Positions 27,201 through 36,905 of a stretch of DNA of 64,000 nt are shown piece after piece. The stretch covers positions 88,091,441 to 88,155,440 of the forward strand of contig NC_068356.1 in the NCBI RefSeq assembly GCF_020536995.1, in the 5' to 3' direction. Made by a program: the position numbers and the translations under genes. Origin of the DNA: Dreissena polymorpha (taxonomy: Eukaryota > Mollusca > Bivalvia > Myida > Dreissenidae). Position 1 is the first letter of the stretch, and every line of letters starts with the position of its first letter. The notes under the pieces were generated by a model. The model was not told the DNA's origin. It ran no database searches and saw only the letters and a program-made list of their open reading frames with translations.

Positions 27201-30200
27201 GTCGCAACAGATTAGTCTGTGTAGTCCGCACAGGCTAAATCAGGGACGAAACTTTCCGCCTAAACTGGACTTTCGCTAAGAAGAGACTTCCTTTAAACGG
27301 AAAAAATGGAAAAGTCCCGTTTTCACAGAACTCGGCTCATTTATGTAATACAACGAATGAATACCCGGCAATCTGACCATTCGTTCGCCACTTGCATTTC
27401 TTAATATAAACCCACGCTTGGAATACCAAGTGGTATACCTTAATACTCGGCCTTTCCTGACTGCCAAGATAATATTACGTTTGTTGGGTACCACCATGTT
27501 AACAAATTGCACAGCTTGATCTTGTTTGGTATATTCCTATACAGTAATGCTATGGAGAACAAGTGTGTTTTGTAAGATGACTTACCATATGCAGTGAGAA
27601 AACGTTCCAATAATTGTATCAAGCAAAACCCGATCTTAGGGAAGCCAATTGAAAACGCTCTTTCATCTTCTCATTTCATTTTCGTCAGATTATGTTAGAA
27701 TCATAATTGATCGTCTTTCTAAGAAAACTGGGCAAACTGCTTGTGCGTTAAGTGTCGTCCAAGATTAGAATGTGCTGTCCGCACAGGCTAATCAGGGACA
27801 GCACTTTACGCCTAAACTATATTTTTGCTGAGAAGATACAGTCTTTAAACAGAAAATATCATAAAACGGAAAGTGTCATCCCTGATTAGCCTGTGCAGAC
27901 TGCACAGGCTAATCTGGGACGACACTTGATGCACATGCATTAAACCCCCTGTTTACAGAGCAAAGCTCATATGCATAAAGTCTAAGCCCATTTTTTCCCA
28001 GACCGAGGCTCTAATTATGTGAGCACTATCGATCGTACTTAAGCAGCAAATAAACAAATATGTCGGTGTGACGCATGACAACTGTACCCGAAGGTTCAGA
28101 AGCCAAATTATGTATAAGGGTTCAGAACCCAAAATATGTATAATTTGACCTTTTCCCAGCTATATATGGAACAATATTTTTTTATAAAACTATGTCCTAC
28201 CATTGGGCCCGAAGCCTAAACGCCCCTGGTCCCACTCCCAGCCAAAGTGTTCGTTGTAGTTGATGGTCTCATTCAGCTGCGTCTCCGGTGTGCCTGTCGT
28301 AGATTAAGTGTAATAAAAATTACAAATAGAATTTTTTACCTATGATGTCTGTTACAAATAACGTATGTTATAAATTGTGTCTGCTACAAATAATGACTGT
28401 TACACATATCGTCTGTTACAAATTGTGTCTGCTACAAATTATGACTGTTACAAATAACGTCTGTTACAAATTGTGTCTGCTACAAATGATGACTGTGACA
28501 AATCACGTCTGTTATAAGTCACGTCTGCTACAAATGATGACTGTTACAAATAATGTCTGTTACAAAGCACGTCTGTTACACACTGTGTCTGCTTTAAAGT
28601 GTGTTTATTACAAAAGACGTCTGTTCCAAATTGCGTCTGTAGCAATTGTGTTTGTTTCGCATGGTGTACGCTACAAATAGCGTCTGTAAGTTGTATTTTA
28701 CAAATGCCATCTGTCACAAACAGCATCTATTATAAAGGCGTCTGTAACACATGCTGTCCGTAACATATGACCCGCGTCATGCGAAAACGGATCTTATGCC
28801 ATATGTGGTCAGGATAGCTATACATTAACGAAAGGTTTCATGGTATCATTAGCGGACATGGTAGCTCATGAAAAAATGCAAGGATGCGTGTGCTGATCTG
28901 GAGCTACGCTGGTCGCATATCGCGTAAAACCCATCTTCACATGACGTGTGTCATAAGACGGCTGTAACAAACGATGTCTATGGAACCCCAATGCTGCCTT
29001 CTGATGGCACTGGTCTTAATGTTAGGTGCATTTACTAAGTTGTTTTGTGTAAACTACATTTTGTCCTGTAGAAACATCATTTTGTTCTGTACATTTTTTA
29101 TTAGGCTTTGTGCATTTGCAATATCGTTTTGTACTAACGACATTTTGTTAGGTGCATACATCATTTCGTTCTGTGCATTTGTCATTATGTTGTGTGCATT
29201 TGTCATTATGTTGGGTGCATTTGTCATTATGTTGTGTGCATTTGTCATTATGTTGGGTGCATTTGTCATTATGTTGTGTGCATTTGTCATTATGTTGTGT
29301 GAATTGGTCATTATGTTGTGTGCATTTGTCATTATGTTGTGTGAATTGGTCATTATGTTGTGTGCATTTGTCATTATGTTGTGTGCAATTTTCATTATGT
29401 TGTGTGTATTTATCATTATGTTGTGTGCATTTGTCATTATTTTGTGTGCATTTGTCATTATGTTGTGTGCATTTGTCATTATGTTGGGTGCATTTGTCAT
29501 TGTGTTGTGTGCATGTGTCATTGTGTTGTGTGCATTTGCCATTATGTTGTGTGCATTTACTATTTCGTTCTGTACTAACGACATAATGTTTTGTGCATAC
29601 ATCATTTCATTATGTGCCAACGTCGTTATCATGTTCGGATACGTTACACTGGGCAATAAAAGAGAGAACACCGGTGTGCACTGAAAAAGGTTACATTCCA
29701 CTAGAAAACGGCCGAAAAAAAGTTGCACAAACAGTCGATTTTGACTTTTGACAAGTTCTTTCTTGGTAATCAAGATAAATTTTACGAAGAAAATTTAAAT
29801 TTGATGTTAAGAAGTTTTTTTTCTATCTTATATATCCCAATACATATATCATGTACCCTATGAAGCCTTTTCTATAGCCAAGTTGGCTACTTTTCATGCG
29901 GGTAAATAGAATTTATAAAAAAAAACTACCGTGAATAATATATTTTCCTCAGAATATAAATGCAAAGAAAACGTTGTAAAATATACAAATATTATAGAAA
30001 CAATTATCTTAATTGATATGATAACCCCTACTGATGAATTTCATTATAACACATTGAAATAAAAAAAGTAAAATCTTTGCCTATTATCGAGGTAATTAAA
30101 GTGAAAGCAATTCATCAAGAAAAAGTAGAAATAGTAAAATATATTACGATGAGAAAAATGTATAATACTAATAAGGCACTACTAGATCTATACTGATAAG

Positions 30201-33200
30201 TGATATATATTTTATATTTCTATGAATATATTTAGATAGCTGTAGCGGGAGCTGTAGCTTTAACTATAATTAACCCCGGACTTATCTAAATTTGAAAGAA
30301 AAAAACTAACTTAAAATGAATTGACAAACATTTAGGTATTAATCTGTTTGGACTATTAAAAGTTTGAAGAATAAAACCTTAACTTATAACAGTTAATTAT
30401 TGACATCCGTTATTTTTTCTTGTACATTACGTAGATCTAGAAGGTCTAAGCTCTGTAACATTAGAATGAATTGTAAAATCTGAGACCGAAACTGAGCACG
30501 TTTATTATGAATTAATTTGTTGGAAATCACTTTAGTTTCATTTCTTGGCCAGTAACTGACAGATATATACATTACACTAACTTCCCCACATTCTTCATAC
30601 AGCATTACGCCTCATTTCGCCACATTACGTAGAAATGTATACATTGCTGTATTTAGGTGTACACACCGCATTTTAACGCCCCTGAGAATGACTAGAACAA
30701 AAGGATGTAACAAATTATGGCAGTATTAGACGAAAACCAGGGATGTAACTTTCATATATTATCATTATTAAAAAAAAACTTTTTAACATCAAATTTAAAT
30801 TTCTTCGTAAAATTTATTTTGATTACAATTTCCTGTTGCTGATGGTGCTGGCGTCCTACTGTGGCTTGTATGAACTGTATAACTACCACCAGTTGCTATT
30901 TATCGCAAACTTGAGCGATCCCCAATGGTCTCCACTCCGATTCTACTAAATTCACAATCAGACATTTCTTTCATTATCTTGAAATCAATTTTTTTCGCCT
31001 ATCAATCTCGGTAAAATGGCGCTAAGGCCAACAGCTGCGAGAGCGCTTTCCAACGTGGTTAGGTCACAATATACTAAATAGTTTCCCTATATAATTCAAT
31101 GTTAAAGCGACATCTTTGAGCGTAAATAAATGCAACATTTTGCACATAGAGACGCCCATAACCATACCTTTTCTCAAAGGCCATTTTAAGCGGAGTCGAT
31201 TGTGCAATAAAAAAGATATGTCATGTACGAACCAAGAAAAAACTTGTCAAAAGTCAAACTCGACTGTTTTTGCAACTTTTTTTCGGTTGTTTTCTAGTGG
31301 AATGTAACCTTTTTTAGTACACACCGGTGCTCTCTCTTTTATTGCCTAGTGTAACGTATCCGAACATGATAACGACGTTGGCACATAATGAAATGATGTA
31401 TGCACAAAACATAATGTCGTTAGTACAGAACGAATTAGTAAATGCACACAACAAAATGACAAATGCACACAACATAATGACAAATGCACACAACATAATG
31501 ACAAATGCACCCAACATAATGACAAATACACCTAACATAATGACAAATGCACACAACAAAATGACTAATACACACAACATAATGATAAAGGCACACAACA
31601 TAATGACAAATGCACACAACATAATGACAAATGCACCCAACATAATGACAAATGCACACATCATAATGACAAATGCACACAACATTATGACAAATGCACA
31701 CAACATAATGACAAATGCACACAACATAATGACAAATGCACACAACATAATGACAAGTGCACACAACATAATGACATTTGCACACAACATAATGTAATGA
31801 CAAATGCACACAACATAATGACAAATGCACACATCATAATGACAAATGCACGCAACATAATGACAAATGCACACAACATAATGACAAATTCACACTACAT
31901 AATGACAATTGCACACAACATAATGACAATTGCACACAACATAATGACAAATGCACACAACATAATGACAAATGCACAAAACATAATGACAATTGCACCC
32001 AACATAATGACAAATGCACACAATATAATGACAAATGCACACAACATAATGACAAATGCACACAACATAATGACAAATGCACAGAACGAAATGATGTTTC
32101 TACAGGACAAAATGTAGTTTACACAAAACAACTTAGTAAATGCACAGCACATAAAGACAAGTGCCATCAGAAGGCAGCATTGGCGTTCCATTGATGTCGG
32201 TTAAAAATGGCATCTGCGTCTTTTACCAAGCAAATGGTGCATATTACAAGTCGATCTTTTAAAATGGTGTATGTTACAAATAGCATCTGTCACGAAAAGC
32301 GTCTGTTACAATAGTAGGGTTTCTGTTAGAACCGGAATCTATCGTAAATGGAGAAGCGTATTTTCATCATCGATTTAACAACTGTAAAACCTCAAACTTG
32401 CTTTTAAATGTTATATATCTCTGCGATTTATTTTAGAATTTGATCGTAACGACAAAAAAAGAAATATCACTATTTTAAGCATTCATAAAGATCGTTATGC
32501 ATTTCGCATACGCCAATTTAATCAAAACGTGGGCGAAAATTGGACAACTAAACGCGATATAGCATGGTTTTACCATAGTTCAGTTGTTACCCTGAGACCA
32601 GTGCGAACGCCGATGTAGGCGGAAATCTCCTTGAAAAAATGGGGTTTTAATACGAATGTGTACAGTGTCATCCCAAATTAGCTTGTGCAGTCCAAAAGCT
32701 TGATTGCTAAGAAGCGATTTCCTTCAAACAAAGATGCCATAAAAGCGGAAAGCCAGATTACACTGTGCGCACTGCACAGGCTAATATGGGACGACACTTT
32801 ACGCAGATGTAATGAGCCCCGTTTTTCAGAGCATGGCTAAGTTTCAAGATCATGTTAATGATTAACATTAGTAATAATTATGTTAACACTATCGTTAGTG
32901 ATAATTATAGTGATACATTTTTTAATTTCACCATAGCTCCATATTTACCTTTCAGTGTTATGTTAACGCCACGGAACCCGATGTGAACGCCGATGTCAGC
33001 GGAAATCTCCTTGCCCGTGCCGGCTTTGTATTTGGTGCGCGTGTGAATATGCGCCGTCTCCCACGAGTAGCTCCAGTTGGTCACTATGACGACACAGACA
33101 GGGGACGGTTTTTATACGGAATCTTAAGTGGTCCTTGACTCAAAATGTGACTACATGTAATTCGCGAAGTCAAATATGTACTACAAATGCTTGAGTCCAT

Positions 33201-36200
33201 GTAGACCTTATTTGAAATAAATATATAATTATGTGCATGTACTATCAAAATAGTTCAAAACAAGCAAATTCATATCCCCGCCAATATGCTTCTGGACACA
33301 AAAGTGTTATATTTGACACTCAAAAAGATACAAATGGCCATAACTCCGTTATTGACAGATGATGTACAATGCCATTTGGCGTGCATCATCCTCTTATCCA
33401 TATATATACTCATACCAAGTTTCAATGAAATCCGCCAAAGCACTTCCAAGATATGGCTCCGGACGGACGGGAAGACGGACGGACGGACAACGCCAAAACA
33501 ATATCCCTCCGCCCATGGCGGGGGATAATAATAAAGTGGTTTTTATACGTTTAGTTACCAGCAATGTAAATCATATTCGTTTTCTTTTCGATCGTTACTT
33601 ACACACTATAACTGCTCCTATGTAAAGGCTGACCGTAACCCGGATAAATGTGTAAAGTTTCTGAAAATGGAAGAAAGAAATGGATACGCCAATAGATATC
33701 ATAATATTAGTTTAAATCTAATTATTTACGCCAAACTGTGCCCATGTGCTTATTATGGCACTTAAGTGTTCATTTCAAGGGAAGAAACAGTGCTTCGTGT
33801 CTAATTTATTAATACCCTTCGATCTCTTTCTAAGCTACCGAAGTGCGAACTTTCATTTGAAGAATTGTTCTTATGAAAGTAAGTATTTTGGTAGGCAAAG
33901 TTAATAACATCTGCAAATTAAGACGATGAAACATATATCTCATGTATAGCTTAGAAAAAAAATGTTCGCCGTTGGACGTAAATAAACATAAAATACGCAA
34001 AACAAGAATGTATAAATGAAAACAAGAAATATCTTTAAAAAAAGATATACGGCGTTGATTGTTCAATGACTGAGATTAAGGATAGCGAATGTCTTTTTCT
34101 GTGCAGTTCTTAGCTGCATCACACGCAGTACGGGATGTTACACGGAGTTTTCGCGGCTTATTTTACATTATAACATATTGCTGGTCATAAACCTATTAGA
34201 TACAAAACAAAAACCCAAAAGAAGAATGGAAGTGAAATTAAAACATATGAGTCAACCGGCCACACGCGAAGTATCCGTATTTATAGGCGCGTTTTTCGAA
34301 CAAATCTGTTTTAGTGGTGTGTCGGGCATTGCTATTTGATTCGATTATAAACAGTATCGAGAATCATCGCGCTCATGAATAATACATTAGTCAATATGGT
34401 GGAATAATTATTGTTAAATAAATCAAAAATAATATGTATCATTGTATTGTTGAAAACACATTAAGAATCTATTATTGACATACCATAATTATATTGCTGA
34501 ATATCTTCATTTAAAATATTTCTGGCGTAAAGAAAGTTCCAGGTCACCTAGTTCACAGATAGCGTCTTTATATATAACGATTATTTTACTGACCGCGAAC
34601 TCCGGTGATGACCTGTATATAAACTCTGACATTCACACACTGGCAGCGAATTGACCCGATACCTTGCGGGTTGAAATGCAATGCATTAAAGTGAGGCCTC
34701 CATTCCACTGCTCTTTATACTTTTACATGTTAACATGTTGACAGGAATATGGAAGTAAGTACTCAATGTAAGAACATAGCCTTTAAGTATAAACGCTTTT
34801 GCGCTGACAAACCTCAAAAAGGTGCACGCACAAACTGTTTTGATGTCGAGAGTTGAGTGTAAAACTGTTCTATCTATTAAGCCTTTTCATTAGAGATAAA
34901 ATTGTTTCATGCAGTAAAACAGTGTTACAAAGACGCGGATATGTTTCCAATGTTCTGGTGGTATACTCAAATCAGCCAATGGAATAAATGAAGTTTATCC
35001 ATTCGTACCTAGCCGCGGGAAATTTTATTTGAATTTTATTGGACACTTACAAAGGTCAGATAAGGTGAAAAGCTGGTTCAATACAGCTACGCCGAAAAAT
35101 ATTTTGGAAATATCTCGACGTAAGAAAGACAACTCTTGGTATTTAAACTGTGTCCTCTCTTGTACTTCTCAATTTTGACAGTCACTACAATGGAATGTTC
35201 GGCTCTCACCAGATTAACTTTCAGGAAAATGTTGGGGATTTCGGATACAGAGTTTTGGTTTCGTTCTGTGCATAAGGCTATGGCAGTATAGATAGCGCCA
35301 TCGCTTTATCTTTCTCAATATCCCTTGTTTCGCATACTTGTCTGATACACCCATGTGCGATTCCTTAAACGGGTTGTATCATTGCTACGAGCCGATGTTG
35401 TATGAGAATGCAGACGCGTATAAGATTCTCCAGAGTATTTGAAGTAAAATCAACGGTTTATATAATTTGACAAACTTAAACATTCGAAAACTAACATTTA
35501 CACAATTTATTAAGATAACAAATATGTTTATTAAAAAATGCTCCCAAGAGGAATAAAATCCCGAGTTAATGACGTCAAAAAGTCCAAGACTATCAATCGA
35601 TCCTTTCGACGTACATATTTATGGTTCATGTTTTAACATCATGAAAGCAATCAACGTGTTTTGGTTATTCTAACCATTATCATAGAGGTAAAACCCTGTT
35701 GTATTGTTAAAGTATATCTGTAGATTAATGGTCGACAATTGTTTATTTTTCGATCTTATTATATTCAATATTGTTTTTTGAGGTTGCGTGAAAAAAAACG
35801 TTATCAATTCCTTCATCTGTGAATAGGTCCCTTTAAGTGATATGGTGTTGTGGTGCTGTTGTTGTTGTTGTTTTATTGCATTTACTGGTTATCTAGCGAT
35901 AATTGATATACATGTACTTCGATTGACGTGCTAGCAAACGATCAGTGATACAATGACTAGCTTAAGTCAATACAAATAAATGCGCAAGTAATTACAAGGC
36001 TCGTTTACTTTTACTTGAACTTAACTGTGCACTCCTATAAACCATCCGCACACTCGAGCTGAATTTAAGAAGTTTCAACGCTTTCAAGCAATATGTTCAA
36101 TTTAACTAAAGACATCATAAAGTCAATAAAAGCTTAAAATTTGAACAAAAAAAACGGATTTAAACTTCCTGGAAGTAAATGTAATTTTCACAGGCGTCTA

Positions 36201-36646
36201 TTATCAGCAAAAAGGCAAACATGAAACGGAGTGCGGGGGCTTTAAAATGAGTTATCTTGAATTCTTAATACCAGTACATGTATATAAAAACTATTTAGAT
36301 TGTTTGAGGCGGCTTAGTCATGATATCTGAGAGTGAGTCACCATGCTAAAACAATTATATTGTGATAACATGTAGTATTATCTTCACAAACCATATACCA
36401 TTGTGTACGATTGCATTATTTTATGTTTTATAACATGATCATGTTATGAATTTCACAAATTAGCACAAAACAAGCAATATTACCCACCTCTTTGCCCCTT
36501 ATTCCGGGTAGGATGATGTAGAAGGAAAATGCCACGATGCAGAACGCAAATATCAGCCCCGCTTCCAGAACGTCCGCCTGCCAGGGAGTGGGGTTCGCAT
36601 CGTAGTATGTGGGGGCGCCATTCGTCCTGAACGCCTGGAAGGCCAT
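17510..36646 (-). CDS. DUOXA: Dual oxidase maturation factor (DUOXA), ten coding exons, whole gene
   Basis: DUOXA is an ER membrane protein that lets the H2O2-producing dual oxidase DUOX leave the ER and reach the cell surface in active form. Coding exons, in gene order: 36646-36488, 33660-33603, 33083-32949, 28293-28201, 27104-26951, 26598-26387, 25704-25585, 22151-21976, 19803-19667, 17552-17510. All junctions use GT/AG and keep frame, giving 428 residues and a TAA. Membrane segments lie near residues 25-46, 54-76, 193-214, 219-238 and 262-281. The extracellular loop has sequons N75-W-S, N113-I-T and N125-E-T. Family blocks read ILPGIRGK (45-52), QLNETINYNE (123-132) and LCILCG (273-278). 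The tail (about 283-428) is acidic and carries six prolines (396-401). Vertebrate members are about 320-343 residues, so the tail is long. The last three exons rest on phase and splice signals more than on similarity. Confidence 0.93.
17640..19115. mobile_element. Foldback (palindromic) element interrupted by TA tracts and a nested MITE
   Basis: Arms pair in inverted orientation: gtggttagcgtgtggctatg (17651) with its complement at about 19082-19101; and aacagccattacttcatcaa (18310) with its complement at about 18914-18933. The centre lies near 18600-18720. The left arm is split by (TA)n and a 390-bp insertion. Identical short peptides appear in both arms only because they are mirror copies. 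Confidence 0.85.
17807..18197. mobile_element. MITE nested in a (TA)n tract
   Basis: Terminal inverted repeats GCCAGTTACGCGGTCTCTG and its near-exact complement CAGAGACCCCGTAACTGGC bound about 390 bases. TA repeats flank both sides (17758-17793 and 18209-18262), as expected for insertion at TA. Confidence 0.8.
19330..19583. mobile_element. Palindromic MITE family A, copy 2
   Basis: Same inverted halves (gtgtcgtccaagactagcct..., ...tgattagcctgtgcggactg). It lies between DUOXA exons 9 and 10, about 80 bases from exon 9. Confidence 0.82.
19667..19803 (-). CDS. DUOXA: DUOXA coding exon 9 (proline-rich tail, residues 370-415)
   Basis: 137 bases between a TTTCCAG acceptor and a GTAAGC donor, phase 0 in and phase 2 out. 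It encodes a basic stretch (TIRKFQKSRRHR) followed at once by six prolines and EEQDVQDDMYVNER. The polyproline run could dock an SH3 or WW domain (inference). Confidence 0.75.
20705..20862. mobile_element. 158-bp hairpin MITE
   Basis: GGAATATTACGC(T)AGTCA...CATGTGTTTGTATCAGTC pairs with gactgatacaaacacatg... tgacttgcgtaatattcc. The whole element is close to one hairpin. It is in DUOXA intron 8. Confidence 0.85.
20881..21112 (-). mobile_element. tRNA-derived SINE, minus strand
   Basis: On the minus strand the head reads GGCTAATGCGTTTTTACTTC ... then the Pol III B-box GGTTCGAGCCC, followed by an AT-rich body and the 3' end CTGTGAAAAGGCCCC-TTTAA. A stray 3' end of the same family is at about 35813-35837. 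It is not a functional tRNA: no acceptor stem can be built. Confidence 0.75.
21640..21900 (+). mobile_element. tRNA-derived SINE, plus strand, second family
   Basis: B-box text gatcgcgggttcgattc at 21682-21698 follows a degraded A-box region (aaaccgctaatcaacaactc). The body contains ggaaagctgtccatgactgg and gacagctgtgatatgaaatg, then tactgtttaaaacggcgaaa, a mollusc SINE type. It ends about 75 bases before DUOXA exon 8 (transcript-downstream side). Confidence 0.7.
21976..22151 (-). CDS. DUOXA: DUOXA coding exon 8 (cytoplasmic tail, residues 311-369)
   Basis: 176 bases between a GGCACAG acceptor and a GTAAGC donor, in phase with exon 7 (split GAT codon). It encodes a polar tail with RPTDGGRAAPSTAAAPMRVP and then an acidic run EEDDDDSIYEPPEAP. 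The GC-rich, codon-like composition stands out from the AT-rich intron. Assignment to DUOXA rests on phase, strand and position, since DUOXA tails are poorly conserved. Confidence 0.78.
23303..23572. mobile_element. Palindromic MITE family A, copy 3
   Basis: Well preserved copy. The terminal text cccagagcgcggatcattt occurs both at its right end (23552-23570) and directly repeated just left of it (23286-23304), so either a second partial copy or a flank duplication precedes it. In DUOXA intron 7. Confidence 0.85.
23722..24757 (-). mobile_element. Pearl-like element with ~130-bp tandem units
   Basis: Read on the minus strand: 5' hairpin GATCACC...GGTGATC (24730-24755), four diverged units with ctatagccatataaggaaaa and tggcggc(c)atg, and the 3' end GTCTCAGGTGAGCGCC...CTTGTT at 23722-23763. 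Short frames through the units are not genes. Confidence 0.72.
25585..25704 (-). CDS. DUOXA: DUOXA coding exon 7 (residues 271-311), membrane segment 5
   Basis: 120 bases between a CTTCCTTCAG acceptor and a GTAACA donor. It encodes GILCILCGIVLRVLDLVK and the start of the tail (TTFFGVDVLQDDDV). If the donor is not used, the frame stays open for 28 more residues to a TAA at 25499-25501, giving a 338-residue form. That is close to the vertebrate length, so a second isoform is possible. Confidence 0.9.
25727..25830. mobile_element. Palindromic MITE family A, copy 4, half element
   Basis: Only the left half is present (ctctgagaaaactgggttca ... gacgacactttccgct). It ends 22 bases from the DUOXA exon 7 acceptor, so it has replaced the normal upstream part of that intron end. 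Confidence 0.75.
26089..26240 (+). repeat. Two tandem copies of a 72-bp unit
   Basis: gtatct(c/t)gtt(g/a)aatct(t/a)tgtta and acatctagc(a/g)ttgaaattc with tggctattgctata repeat at 26094-26160 and 26167-26231. In DUOXA intron 6. Confidence 0.8.
26387..26598 (-). CDS. DUOXA: DUOXA coding exon 6 (residues 200-271), membrane segments 3-4
   Basis: 212 bases between a TTTCACAG acceptor and a GTAAGT donor. It encodes the rest of membrane segment 3, segment 4 (YGAYCLVLTGVCMLISNVIW) and the loop leading to segment 5. A second frame is also open here but gives no membrane pattern. Confidence 0.94.
26951..27104 (-). CDS. DUOXA: DUOXA coding exon 5 (residues 149-200)
   Basis: 154 bases with a CGTCAG acceptor and a GTACAC donor. 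It encodes the end of the loop (GLPLPILWIAEYFT, then RWGRHYRQAGWFSHISLW) leading into membrane segment 3. An open frame continues past the donor, but only the GTACAC donor restores the LW-(5)-W-L-TNV pattern seen in human DUOXA1. Confidence 0.93.
27157..27340. mobile_element. Palindromic MITE family A, copy 5, internally shortened
   Basis: Left half intact; right half lacks the second gattagcctgtgc segment. In DUOXA intron 4. Confidence 0.78.
27715..28013. mobile_element. Palindromic MITE family A, copy 6, with repeated right end
   Basis: Complete palindrome plus a second end segment (aagtctaagcccattttttc, cagaccgaggctc) after the first. In DUOXA intron 4, about 190 bases from exon 4. Confidence 0.8.
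28201..28293 (-). CDS. DUOXA: DUOXA coding exon 4 (residues 118-149)
   Basis: 93 bases between a GACAG acceptor and a GTAGGA donor. It encodes TPETQLNETINYNEHFGWEW and the following residues. The LNETINYNE block, with a sequon at N125, is the most conserved signature of the family. Confidence 0.96.
28344..28765 (+). repeat. 16-bp tandem array with 48-bp higher-order period
   Basis: Monomers such as CTGTTACAAATAACGT, CTGTTACAAATTGTGT and CTGCTACAAATGATGA follow each other, and that order of three recurs, giving a 48-bp super-unit at first that blurs towards the right. Remnant monomers continue at 32255-32330 on the far side of the foldback element. Confidence 0.85.
28971..32195. mobile_element. 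3.2-kb foldback element with arms made of 21-bp tandem repeats, in DUOXA intron 3
   Basis: Left arm 28971-29815 and right arm about 30770-32195 are inverted copies. Outer ends share ccaatgctgccttctgatgg and its complement (32168-32187). The arms hold about 20 and 30 copies of the 21-mer family gtgtgcatttgtcattatgt; inner ends share aaagagagaacaccggtg and aacatcaaatttaaattt. The roughly 0.95-kb centre shows no gene. Because 21 is divisible by 3, the arms are open in all frames on both strands; these frames are not proteins. Confidence 0.87.
32570..32634 (-). pseudogene. Partial duplicate of DUOXA exon 3
   Basis: On the minus strand, aaggagatttccgc(c)t, then catcggcgttc, repeats the 3' half of exon 3 and continues into diverged exon end and donor-side intron text (ctatggtaaaacc versus ctatggtgaaatt). 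It reads KEISAYIGVRTGLR before diverging; no GT donor remains at the matching place. A MITE separates it from the true exon. Confidence 0.8.
32635..32833. mobile_element. Palindromic MITE family A, copy 7
   Basis: Diverged but recognisable (gtgtcatcccaaattagctt ... gcacaggctaatatgggacg, then acactttacgcagatgtaat). It lies exactly between the partial duplicate of DUOXA exon 3 and the genuine exon. Confidence 0.78.
32949..33083 (-). CDS. DUOXA: DUOXA coding exon 3 (residues 73-118), extracellular loop
   Basis: 135 bases between a CATAG acceptor and a GTAAAT donor. It encodes the first part of the large extracellular loop, including LTNWSYSWE, DIGVHIGFRGVNITLKG and the sequon at N113. The 3' half of this exon is partly duplicated about 320 bases further downstream in the transcript. 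Confidence 0.94.
33259..33531 (-). mobile_element. Pearl-like element with GGAC tract
   Basis: Minus strand: 5' hairpin TATCCCCCGCCatgGGCGGAGGGATATTG-type start near 33531, (GTCC)n, then ggccataactccgttattga-type body text, and the end GGCGGGGATATGAATTTGCTTGTT at 33259-33282. In DUOXA intron 2. Confidence 0.72.
33603..33660 (-). CDS. DUOXA: DUOXA coding exon 2 (residues 54-73)
   Basis: A 58-base exon between a TTTTCAG acceptor and a GTAAGT donor. It encodes KLYTFIRVTVSLYIGAVIV, the second membrane segment, which lines up with the human RLFWLLRVV..LFIGAAIL block. Confidence 0.93.
34021..35073. repeat. Left arm of a large inverted repeat around DUOXA exon 1
   Basis: Begins aacaagaaatatctttaaaa and ends ggtcagataaggtgaaaagc. 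It matches the complement of 38205-39373 along nearly its whole length (for example cacacgcagtacgggatgtt versus aacatcccgtactgcgtgtg). It contains an extra segment of about 55 bases near 34600-34655 that the other arm lacks. Confidence 0.9.
36488..36646 (-). CDS. DUOXA: DUOXA coding exon 1 (residues 1-53)
   Basis: Starts at the ATG at 36646 in a good context (aaggcgATGG). It encodes the short N-terminus and the first membrane segment and ends with GIRGKE just before a gtgggta donor, phase 0. A CAG about 20 bases upstream on the minus strand could be a splice acceptor, so an untranslated upstream exon is possible. The exon sits in the spacer between two 1.1-kb inverted arms. Confidence 0.92.
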
Positions 36647-36732
36647 CGCCTTGTGGTTGCTTCACTGATGCTATAAATGAGACGGAAATATATGAAGATT
36701 TATGATGATATTCAATAACGTGGAGAGAAAAT

Positions 36733-36765
36733 GAGGACAGTGATGATGATGATGATGATGATGAT

Positions 36766-36835
<70 letters not shown>

Positions 36836-36905
36836 AATGATAATGATGACGACGACGACGATGGCGATGACGATGATGATGATGATGATTATGATGATGA
36901 TGATG
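36733..36905. repeat. (ATG)n / (CAT)n trinucleotide tract 90 bases upstream of the DUOXA start codon
   Basis: About 55 near-perfect trinucleotides (GATGATGAT on the plus strand) with GAC and GCG interruptions at the right end. It lies in the proximal promoter, 5' UTR or first intron of DUOXA. Confidence 0.95.

Noticed and set aside
28974-32191. Long open frames of repeated 7-residue units (such as MLCAFVI and MTNAHNI), over 230 codons
   Set aside because: They arise because a 21-bp tandem repeat without stops is open in several frames; both strands and both inverted arms show them. No unique domain is present.
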